Source: DASRTE01 sp035316885 (GTDB taxonomy: Bacteria; Actinomycetota; Actinomycetes; Jiangellales; Jiangellaceae). Taken from it: a stretch of 9,931 bases of DNA. Below the pieces are notes generated by a model. That model was not told the DNA's origin, made no database searches, and worked only from the letters and a program-made list of their open reading frames with translations. Positions 1-4,906 of this stretch are shown piece after piece. The stretch covers positions 1-9,931 of the forward strand of contig DATHII010000251.1 in the NCBI GenBank assembly GCA_035316885.1, read 5' to 3'. The translations under genes were made by a program, and so were the position numbers. The stretch's first letter is position 1. The number at the start of each line of letters is the position of its first letter.

Positions 1-406
1 CCGCCAGGTACTGGTCCCACCACCCGTCCAGCGGCTCCGTCTGCTCAACGACGTCGACCCACATGCCGGAGGGATCGGTCAGTCCGAATCGACGCTGCCC
101 CCAGGGCTCGTCCGTCAGAGGCAGGTCGAAGCGAAGACCGGTGCCAAGAAGGCGTTCGTACTCTGCGTCGGCATCCCCTACCTGCAGGGTCAGGAAGGAG
201 CCATCGCCCCGATGCGCAGCCGGATCCGGCGGCGACGACGGATGCTCGAACCGAGCGACCAGGGCTGGGCGTCGGCGCTCCCGTTCGCGGCGTTGCCCGC
301 GTCGGTACGCCGCATGGGTGTAGCCGACCGCTACCAGGCTGAGGATGAACGCACCGACCGCGAACCAAAACGCGGCGATCTCCTGGCCCTCCCACGCGCC
401 GAACAT
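1..406 (-). CDS. Membrane-anchored VOC-like (glyoxalase-fold) protein, partial at window edge, possibly chimeric
   Basis: The frame runs open from an ATG at 406-404 off the left edge of the window (135 codons seen). Residues about 10-30 form one hydrophobic segment rich in A, F, V and L, followed by a very basic stretch (RRGQRRERERRR), as expected for a membrane anchor with a cytoplasmic tail. From about residue 69 the protein changes character and reads like the C-terminal half of a VOC/bleomycin-resistance-type domain: GDADAEYERLL, then DEPWGQRRFGLTDPSG, then WVDVVEQ, whose Glu is at the usual metal-ligand position. The N-terminal half of a VOC domain is absent from all three minus-strand frames. 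No good ribosome binding site precedes the ATG. I infer an in-frame fusion, or a remnant of a VOC gene joined to another gene; a real two-domain protein is also possible. The VOC half is well supported, the start is not. Confidence 0.55.
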   Translation of the reverse strand, partial: MFGAWEGQEIAAFWFAVGAFILSLVAVGYTHAAYRRGQRRERERRRPALVARFEHPSSPPDPAAHRGDGSFLTLQVGDADAEYERLLGTGLRFDLPLTDEPWGQRRFGLTDPSGMWVDVVEQTEPLDGWWDQYLA

Positions 407-565
407 GCCGCCGGAGCGTACGGCAGCCGGATCGGGTGGCGATAGGCGCTCCGCGTCCGCGGCTCGGTCACCTCTGGGCCGTGCAGCTTCCCATCGGCAA
501 GCCGCCTTCGTCGAGGCCCTCTGGCGGATCAGGTCCGGCGGCGGTCTAAATACAGCTGATTGTCC

Positions 566-592
566 GTTTTTTCTGTGGTGTTGGCGGGGTAG
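566..592 (+). promoter_or_regulatory. SigF/SigB-like promoter of the PRC-barrel gene
   Basis: GTTT at 566-569 and GGGTAG at 587-592 are separated by 17 bases. This matches the GTTT-(15-17)-GGGTA pattern known for mycobacterial SigF and related stress sigma factors. The site would start RNA near base 599, about 60 bases before the ribosome binding site and start codon at 661. PRC-barrel proteins are often stress or general-response proteins in actinobacteria, which fits. The match is by eye and no transcript supports it. Confidence 0.45.
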
Positions 593-644
593 ACCCGGGC
601 ACGGCGGGTAGGGGACTTGCGTACGAGTCCATGTCCGACGCAAG

Positions 645-651
645 AAGGAGG
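645..651 (+). promoter_or_regulatory. Ribosome binding site that fixes the PRC-barrel start
   Basis: AAGGAGG is a perfect Shine-Dalgarno core with 9 bases to ATG 661. It makes the two upstream in-frame ATGs (631 and 652) unlikely starts. Confidence 0.8.
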
Positions 652-660
652 ATGGTAAGG

Positions 661-1017
661 ATGGCTTTCCAGCCATGGGAGTACCGGACTGACAGCGGGT
701 TCACTGGTGATCGATCTGACCTGACCGGCTATTCGATTGCCGCAGTCGACGGCGACATCGGTCACGTCGACGAGGCGACCTACGAGAGTGGTGCATCGTA
801 CCTGGTGGTCGACACCGGGCCGTGGATCTTTGGCCGCATGGTGATGTTGCCGGCAGGTGTCGTCGAGCGGATCGATACAGCCGAGAAGAAGCTGTACGTC
901 GACCGGACGAAGGAACAGATCAAGAACTCGCCCAACTACGACGAGCTCGCCGACAACGCCGAGTACCGGGAACGCCTCGGTAGCTACTACTCCGACATGT
1001 ACCCGCCTCGGATGTGA
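661..1017 (+). CDS. PRC-barrel domain protein
   Basis: This is a soluble 118-residue protein with no signal peptide or membrane segment. Residues about 20-85 read as a PRC-barrel: a strand with LTGYSIAAVDGDIGHVDEA, then SYLVVDTGPWIFGRMVMLPAG, then VERIDTAEKKLYVDRTKEQI. The tail is acidic and rich in Tyr (NYDELADNAEYRERLGSYY). I chose ATG 661 because AAGGAGG at 645-651 lies 9 bases upstream; an ATG at 652 overlaps that site and one at 631 lies before it. PRC-barrel proteins of this size are common in actinobacteria and their roles are mostly unknown; PRC domains elsewhere take part in RNA processing (RimM) and photosynthetic complexes. A SigF-like promoter upstream suggests stress control. A strong hairpin follows the stop. 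The gene appears intact and alone in its transcription unit. Confidence 0.88.
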   Translation: MAFQPWEYRTDSGFTGDRSDLTGYSIAAVDGDIGHVDEATYESGASYLVVDTGPWIFGRMVMLPAGVVERIDTAEKKLYVDRTKEQIKNSPNYDELADNAEYRERLGSYYSDMYPPRM

Positions 1018-1067
1018 CCCAGGCCGGTAGGGGCACCTGCTGCCTTTTCGGACAGCAACTAGGTAGA

Positions 1068-1109
1068 GAAGGGGATCCCGGGCTCCGCTGAGGGCCTGGG
1101 ATCCCCTTC
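1068..1109. terminator. Long hairpin after the PRC-barrel gene
   Basis: The arms 1068-1083 (GAAGGGGATCCCGGGC) and 1094-1109 (GCCTGGGATCCCCTTC) pair over 16 positions with one G-U. Two more pairs (one G-U) close a six-base loop at 1086-1091. It lies 50 bases after the stop codon of the PRC-barrel gene. There is no T run, as is common for actinobacterial terminators. It could also work against transcription entering from the other side. Confidence 0.6.
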
Positions 1110-1136
1110 ACGCGGCTGCCCATCCTCCCCGCTTCC

Positions 1137-1266
1137 TGCATGAGCTTCGGGGACGGTTCACGGGAGATCGACCAGTGGGCGCTCGACCACGACGCTGCCG
1201 AGCGACCGGCAGGCCGTCGAGCTCGGCATCACCTTCTGGGACACCGCCAACGTCTACGGGCTCGGC
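1137..1266 (+). pseudogene. Aldo/keto reductase remnant (frameshifted, N-terminal part only)
   Basis: Two frames together give the N-terminal part of an aldo/keto reductase. Frame one, from the Cys codon at 1137 (CMSFG, then REIDQWALDHDAAERP), runs to about 1208. Frame two, from 1210, gives QAVELGITFWDTANVYGLG up to 1266. The second piece holds the family's active-site Asp and Tyr (D and Y in FWDTANVYG). A normal gene would read about E-R-P-x-x-R-Q-A-V at the break, so a few bases seem to have been lost near 1206-1209. The N-terminal beta strand before CMSFG is not recognisable, and everything after VYGLG (about 85 percent of a normal protein) is missing. Sequence on the far side of 1267 belongs to a different gene remnant on the other strand. 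It cannot make an enzyme. Confidence 0.75.
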
Positions 1267-1336
1267 AGACTCCGCCGGTGTCGTACGCGTGAAAGGTGCG
1301 GTCGTCGCTGACCCGCAGGTCGATTTCTCACACCAT
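1267..1336 (-). pseudogene. Alpha/beta hydrolase remnant (first ~23 codons, stop at codon 3)
   Basis: Read on the minus strand from ATG 1336-1334, the codons give M-V-stop, then EIDLRVSDDRTFHAYDTGG. That resembles the N-terminus of alpha/beta hydrolases (pattern L-x-V-x-D-G-R-T-L-H-x-Y-D-T-G). The TGA at 1330-1328 replaces what was probably an Arg codon. AGGAG on the minus strand (1348-1344) sits 7 bases before the ATG and overlaps the stop codon of the gene upstream, so this was almost certainly the second gene of an operon with the dienelactone-hydrolase-family gene. After Y-D-T-G-G the homology ends at the remnant of the facing aldo/keto reductase. The call rests on a short segment plus the operon layout. 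Confidence 0.5.
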
Positions 1337-1338
1337 GC

Positions 1339-1355
1339 CGGGTCTCCTAGACCCG
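1339..1355. repeat. Inverted repeat over a stop codon and ribosome binding site
   Basis: CGGGTCT (1339-1345) and AGACCCG (1349-1355) form a perfect 7-base stem with a three-base loop. On the minus strand it covers the TAG stop of the hydrolase gene and the AGGAG site of the following remnant. It might have coupled or limited translation of the second gene, or act as a weak terminator now. No T run follows. Confidence 0.4.
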
Positions 1356-1922
1356 TTTCAGGAAGTCGAGCACCCGCTTGGTCAACAGCGCCGCGGCTTC
1401 CGCGTCGTACGACGACAGCGAGCTGTCGGCGAACAGGTGCCGCTCGCCGGGGTAGACGAATAGCTCCGCGTCCTCAGCCTCGTCGACGAGCGCGCGGGCG
1501 GCGTCGATGTCGCCTTCGCCGGCGAAGAACGGATCGGCATCCATCCCATGGATCTGCACGGGCACGCCGGCGGGCCACGGCGACTCGAACTCCGACGGGG
1601 GAACACAGGACTCGAACAGCAACGCGCCGCGGGCTCCTCGCCGGGTCTGCGCCAGCTTCTGTGCCGACATCACTCCGAGTGAGAACCCTGCGTACGTGAG
1701 GTCGGAGGGAAGCTCTTCCGCTGCACGTACTCCGCGCTCCTGGACGTTGCCGAAGCCTATCTCCCGCGCGTACCCGATTCCCTCGTCCAGGGTCTGGAAG
1801 GTGCGCCCGTCGTAGAGGTCGGGAGCGTGAACGGTGTGTCCGGCTTCCCGCAGCCGATCGGCGAAGGCGATAACCCCCTCGGTCAATCCCTGTGCATGGT
1901 GGAACAACAGAACCTCAGCCAT
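1347..1922 (-). CDS. Dienelactone hydrolase family protein
   Basis: This is a cytoplasmic 191-residue alpha/beta hydrolase. The N-terminus AEVLLFHHAQG is the first strand plus oxyanion loop, and the nucleophile elbow is GFSLG with Ser81. Asp130 (HGMDADPFF) and His162 (YPGERHLFAD) are in the right places to complete the triad. Classic dienelactone hydrolases use Cys at the elbow; here it is Ser, as in many family members of unknown substrate, so no specific reaction is claimed. The length is close to the family norm (about 190-240). The ATG at 1922 has AGGGAG on the minus strand about ten bases upstream. The gene looks intact, but its former operon partner downstream is a remnant. Confidence 0.85.
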   Translation of the reverse strand: MAEVLLFHHAQGLTEGVIAFADRLREAGHTVHAPDLYDGRTFQTLDEGIGYAREIGFGNVQERGVRAAEELPSDLTYAGFSLGVMSAQKLAQTRRGARGALLFESCVPPSEFESPWPAGVPVQIHGMDADPFFAGEGDIDAARALVDEAEDAELFVYPGERHLFADSSLSSYDAEAAALLTKRVLDFLKRV

Positions 1923-2061
1923 AGCCGGGGCTCTCCCTTCTGTGGAGAATGTTGGACGGTGAATGATCCGGAGCCATTGTCCGCCGAGCTACGCGCCATC
2001 CCACCGGGGCCGCACGCCAGCCGCCTTCGTCGTGAGGCACTCTGCGCTCTGATCGCCGCGA

Positions 2062-2092
2062 GGACCTGCGCGCTTCCGAAGCGCCCAGGTCC
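2062..2092. terminator. 31-base palindrome, terminator-like
   Basis: GGACCTG at 2062-2068 pairs with CAGGTCC at 2086-2092, and GCGCTTC at 2070-2076 pairs with GAAGCGC at 2078-2084. A single C-C mismatch (2069/2085) separates the two stems and one base (2077) is at the centre. The fold is symmetric, so it would form in RNA from either strand. There is no T run. It lies about 245 bases past the glnA stop and about 140 bases upstream of the hydrolase start. Confidence 0.5.
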
Positions 2093-2128
2093 CGATGAGA
2101 AGTCGGCCATGAGGGGATGCTAAGGCCA

Positions 2129-2153
2129 TTTCCGGACGATCCCCGTCCGGAAA
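2129..2153. repeat. 10-base-pair inverted repeat
   Basis: TTTCCGGACG (2129-2138) and CGTCCGGAAA (2144-2153) are perfect reverse complements around a five-base loop. It could be a terminator for the minus-strand glnA transcript or an operator. The sequence alone does not decide. Confidence 0.45.
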
Positions 2154-2197
2154 AGCATGAGTTCCGTAGCACTTGGGTGGGTCCAGCCGGACGGTCA

Positions 2198-2240
2198 GTT
2201 GGCGGTTACGTAGCACTCGAAGGTGCCCGGAAGCGCCAAC
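2198..2240. repeat. Nested stem-loop, possible structured RNA element
   Basis: GTTGGCG (2198-2204) pairs with CGCCAAC (2234-2240). Inside lies a second stem, GCACT (2213-2217) with GGTGC (2222-2226, one G-U), closing a four-base loop. The two stems are joined by internal segments of 8 and 7 bases. It is not a tRNA: it is too short, with no cloverleaf. Function unknown. Confidence 0.35.
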
Positions 2241-2299
2241 GAGAAACGGCGGTAGACGCCGCACATCGCCGAAAGGCAAGATGCAGGTCAGCCACCGTT

Positions 2300-2318
2300 C
2301 CCGCTAGACCTCAGCGGG
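2300..2318 (-). terminator. Hairpin just after glnA
   Basis: CCCGCT (2300-2305) and AGCGGG (2313-2318) form a 6-base stem with a 7-base loop. On the minus strand it begins 17 bases after the glnA stop (TAA followed directly by TGA). The position suits a terminator, but the stem is short and no T run follows. Confidence 0.4.
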
Positions 2319-2335
2319 CCGGCAGGCCACGCTCA

Positions 2336-3760
2336 TTAGATGTCGAAGTAGAGCTCGAACTCGTGTGGGTGGGGGCGCAGGCGGATCGGGTCGATCTCGT
2401 TGGCACGCTTGAAGTCGACCCAGGTCTCGATCAGGTCTGGCGTGAACACGCCTCCCTCGAGCAGAAAGTCGTGGTCGGCCTCGAGGGCGTCGAGCACCTC
2501 CGGGAGCGAACCCGGCACTTGCTGCACGAGGTCGTGCTCCTCGGGCGGCAGTTCGTAGAGATCCTTATCGATCGGCTCCGGCGGCTCGATCTTGTTGCGG
2601 ATGCCGTCGATTCCCGCCATGAGCATCGCGGCGAATGCAATGTACGGGTTGCAGGACGGATCCGGCACCCGGAACTCGATCCGCTTGGCCTTCGGGTTGG
2701 ATCCCGTGATCGGGATGCGTACGCAGGCCGAACGGTTGCGCTGGCTGTAGACCAGGTTGACCGGCGCCTCGAATCCGGGGACCAGGCGGTGATACGAGTT
2801 CACGGTCGGGTTGGTGAACGCGAGCAGGCTGGGGGCGTGGTTGAGCAGGCCACCGATGTACCACCGACCGGTATCCGACAGACCGGCGTAGCCGAGCTCG
2901 TCGTAGAACAGCGGCTGGCCGTCCTTCCAGATGCTCTGATGGCAGTGCATGCCGGAGCCGTTGTCGCCGAAGATCGGCTTCGGCATGAACGTCACGGTCC
3001 GGCCGTCGGCGCGCGCGGTGTTCTTGACGATGTACTTGTACTTCATCAAGTTGTCGGCCTGCTTGAGCAGCGTGTCGAATCGGATGTCGATCTCCGCTTG
3101 CCCAGCGGTCCCGACCTCGTGATGCTGCATCTCGACGGTGATGCCGGCGTCGATGAGGTTCTTCAGCATCTCCGATCGTAGGTCTGTCAGGTGGTCCATG
3201 GGCGGCACCGGGAAGTACCCCTGCTTGTAGCGCGGCTTGTAGCCGAGGTTGCCGCCTTCCTCCGTCCGCCCGGTGTTCCAGGCACCCTCGACGGAGTCGA
3301 TGTAGTAGTAGCTCGCGTTCTGCTTGGTCTCGAACCGCACGTCGTCGAAGATGTAGAACTCGGCCTCCGGGCCGAAGTACGCGGTGTCGCCGATTCCGGA
3401 GCTTTTGAGGTAGCCCTCCGCCTTGCTCGCGATGTTGCGGGGATCGCGACTGTACGGCTCGTCGGTGAACGGGTCGACAATGAAGAAGTTGATCACCAGC
3501 GTCTTTGCCTGGCGGAACCGGTCGACGAACGCACTCGTCGGGTCCGCGATGAGCTTCATGTCCGACTCATGGATCGCCTGGAACCCCCGGATCGAGGAAC
3601 CGTCGAACATCAGACCTTCGCTAATGGTGTCTGCGTCGAACCCGCCTGCCGGCACGGTGAAGTGCTGCATCACGCCCGGCAGGTCGCAGAAACGCACGTC
3701 GATGAACTCGACGCCCTCGTCCTTGACGAAAGCCAGCAGCTCGTCGGCGTTGGTGAACAT
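2336..3760 (-). CDS. glnA: Glutamine synthetase type I
   Basis: The product joins ammonia to glutamate using ATP and works in the cytoplasm as a dodecamer; it is the main entry point for nitrogen. At 474 residues it has normal GSI length (M. tuberculosis GlnA1 is 478). Visible signatures are the N-terminal beta-grasp start (DVRFCDLPGVMQHFTVP), the metal-binding FGPEAEFYIFD (Glu132, Glu134), HHEVGTAGQAEIDIRFD at about 213-229, NGSGMHCHQS with His272, the flap Glu331 (PGFEAPVNL), the NRSACVRIP substrate loop, and KDLYELPPEE with Tyr402. That Tyr is the residue adenylylated by GlnE in the GSI-beta class, so activity is likely controlled by modification. The start is ATG 3760 with AGGAGG (minus, 3770-3765) only 4 bases away. 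A GlnR-type operator lies 100-137 bases upstream. No lesion is seen. Confidence 0.98.
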   Translation of the reverse strand: MFTNADELLAFVKDEGVEFIDVRFCDLPGVMQHFTVPAGGFDADTISEGLMFDGSSIRGFQAIHESDMKLIADPTSAFVDRFRQAKTLVINFFIVDPFTDEPYSRDPRNIASKAEGYLKSSGIGDTAYFGPEAEFYIFDDVRFETKQNASYYYIDSVEGAWNTGRTEEGGNLGYKPRYKQGYFPVPPMDHLTDLRSEMLKNLIDAGITVEMQHHEVGTAGQAEIDIRFDTLLKQADNLMKYKYIVKNTARADGRTVTFMPKPIFGDNGSGMHCHQSIWKDGQPLFYDELGYAGLSDTGRWYIGGLLNHAPSLLAFTNPTVNSYHRLVPGFEAPVNLVYSQRNRSACVRIPITGSNPKAKRIEFRVPDPSCNPYIAFAAMLMAGIDGIRNKIEPPEPIDKDLYELPPEEHDLVQQVPGSLPEVLDALEADHDFLLEGGVFTPDLIETWVDFKRANEIDPIRLRPHPHEFELYFDI

Positions 3761-3814
3761 CCAGCCTCCTGGCTAGGTGGTGGTCCGGCCCGCTGGACCT
3801 CTCATGTCTCGGAA

Positions 3815-3828
3815 CCCGCGCACGCGGG
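3815..3828. repeat. GC-only inverted repeat in the glnA leader
   Basis: CCCGCG and CGCGGG are separated by two bases, between the GlnR-type operator and the glnA start. It could form a small hairpin in the leader RNA. Such short GC palindromes can occur by chance in this genome. Confidence 0.25.
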
Positions 3829-3859
3829 AACCCCAAGCCCGGAACGTTACGAGTCGGCG

Positions 3860-3897
3860 ATTACCCGGCGGTGTCCCGGATGTTTCGCCAGTGTTAC
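3860..3897 (-). promoter_or_regulatory. GlnR-type operator of glnA
   Basis: Read on the minus strand from 3897 to 3860, four pentamers occur with exact 6-base spacing: GTAAC, GAAAC, GACAC, GTAAT. This is the a-b-a-b layout of actinobacterial GlnR boxes (gTnAC-N6-GaAAC repeated). The first pair is a perfect match; the second pair is weaker. It lies in the 168-base gap between the DUF4191 stop and the glnA start, about 100 bases before the ATG, where GlnR-controlled glnA promoters have their operator. The promoter itself should lie just downstream; I do not see clear -35/-10 boxes. Confidence 0.72.
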
Positions 3898-3928
3898 ACC
3901 CCGCCCGTACGGCGCAGAGCCCGGGTGG

Positions 3929-4630
3929 TCAGCGGGGCGGCAGACCGCCGCGGGGGACCTTCATGTTGCGCGGCAGTGGACCCTTCGGCATGGCGACCGG
4001 CTGGGTGCCGAGCGCGCGCAGCCGCGACCGGAGCTCGGTGACCTCGGCCGGACGCAGGTTGCGAGGCAGCTTCATGACGTACTTCGGCAGACGGCGCAGG
4101 GATACCTGGTCTTCGTCGTTGCCGACGACGATGTCGTAGACCGGAGCTTCCCCGACGACCCGCGCGTGGCGCCGCTTCTCCTGGTTGAGCAGGTTGACGA
4201 CGCGGGTCGCCGAGGTGCCTTCCCCGACCAGGATGACGCCAGGACGGCCGACGACGCGGTGCACGACGTCCTGGTGGCGGTTGGTGGCGACCACCGGGGT
4301 GGAGTCCCAGCCCCGGCGCAGTGTGCCGAGCGCGGCCATCGCAGCGCCGGGCTGTCCCTCGATCTGCGAGTACGCCGCCTTCTCGGCCCGGCGGCCGAAG
4401 ACGACCGCTCCCGCGAGCAGCGCGAACGGGAACCCGATGACCGGCCAGAGCCACACCGGCTTCAGAAGCAGGCCGAGCAGGACGAGCACGACCAGGACTG
4501 CCAACACGACGCCGAGCGAGATCCACCCGATGTACGGATCGGATCGCTTCGCCATCCGGTAGGTCTGCTTGATCTGGGCGAGGCGCCCCTTCTTCTGGGC
4601 GGACTCCTGCTGCTCGTCCTTTCGTGCCAT
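3929..4630 (-). CDS. DUF4191 family two-helix membrane protein
   Basis: This 233-residue protein resembles the actinobacterial DUF4191 family (M. tuberculosis Rv2219), whose gene is usually next to lipA and glnA. The N-terminus is charged (MARKDEQQESAQKKGRLAQI), followed by KQTYRMAKRSDPYIGW. Two adjacent hydrophobic segments follow at about 37-57 (LGVVLAVLVVLVLLGLLL) and 60-79 (WPVIGFPFALLAGAVVFGRR). The remaining ~150 residues are a basic, presumably cytoplasmic domain with conserved-looking LRRGWDSTPVVATNRHQDVVHRVVGRPGVILVGEG. Function is unknown; the constant neighbourhood has led to guesses about lipoate or nitrogen metabolism but nothing in the sequence shows it. There is no ribosome binding site before ATG 4630 and a -10-like TACGCT lies 7 bases upstream, so the mRNA may be leaderless. 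Confidence 0.88.
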   Translation of the reverse strand: MARKDEQQESAQKKGRLAQIKQTYRMAKRSDPYIGWISLGVVLAVLVVLVLLGLLLKPVWLWPVIGFPFALLAGAVVFGRRAEKAAYSQIEGQPGAAMAALGTLRRGWDSTPVVATNRHQDVVHRVVGRPGVILVGEGTSATRVVNLLNQEKRRHARVVGEAPVYDIVVGNDEDQVSLRRLPKYVMKLPRNLRPAEVTELRSRLRALGTQPVAMPKGPLPRNMKVPRGGLPPR

Positions 4631-4637
4631 GCGTCAC

Positions 4638-4643
4638 AGCGTA
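4638..4643 (-). promoter_or_regulatory. Possible -10 box for a leaderless DUF4191 transcript
   Basis: TACGCT (TAnnnT pattern) on the minus strand ends 7 bases before ATG 4630, which would place the RNA start at the A of the ATG. The lack of a Shine-Dalgarno site agrees with this, and leaderless mRNAs are common in actinobacteria. A weak TTCCGT lies 18 bases further up. The match is weak evidence alone. Confidence 0.3.
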
Positions 4644-4906
4644 CGGGTCCGCCGGCTCGCGACGGAATCAGGCGCCCGGACCCCCCGGGGGACACCGGCT
4701 GCTCACGTGCGAACGAGGGCGAAGATCATCGACGACCAGTCAGGGCGGGCCACGCGGTCTGTGCTGGTGATCGCCGGGCCCACTCTGACACGTCATACGG
4801 CGGTGGAGTTGTCAGGTCCGCAGCCCGCATCGGGGCAGATCAGCGTCACGGCGGCGCGGACAAGTCCGGCTGCCAGCCCGCTGCGCCACGGCCAGCCCGC
4901 GCCGGC

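Larger units (their letters stand above)
407..660. other. Divergent intergenic region ahead of the PRC-barrel gene
   Basis: This stretch separates the minus-strand VOC-like gene from the plus-strand PRC-barrel gene. The minus frame of the VOC-like gene stays open through much of it but reads as low-complexity Arg/Pro/Ala sequence with no family signature, so I do not call it coding. The part at 545-600 is AT-richer than its surroundings and carries the SigF-like promoter listed separately. A near copy of a 20-base segment lies at 216-235 and 423-442. Confidence 0.5.
1923..2335. other. 413-base spacer between the hydrolase gene and glnA, rich in hairpins
   Basis: No reading frame here resembles a known family; the short open frames have biased Arg/Ser/Pro composition and no ribosome binding sites. 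The stretch carries four inverted repeats, listed separately (2062-2092, 2129-2153, 2198-2240, 2300-2318), and a 9-base direct repeat CGTAGCACT at 2165-2173 and 2209-2217. It must hold the promoter of the minus-strand hydrolase gene and the end of the glnA transcript. I could not pick out a convincing promoter. Confidence 0.5.

Noticed and set aside
45..395. Minus-strand open frame of 116 codons
   Set aside because: It is a shadow: the neighbouring minus frame carries the membrane segment and the VOC motifs.
2198..2240. tRNA or riboswitch in the spacer after glnA
   Set aside because: The 7-base outer stem is tRNA-like in length, but the element is only 43 bases with one inner stem and no cloverleaf or known riboswitch core.
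4682..4691. CCCCCGGGGG palindrome between lipA and DUF4191
   Set aside because: Ten bases, no loop and no clear position relative to a gene end; likely chance in GC-rich sequence.
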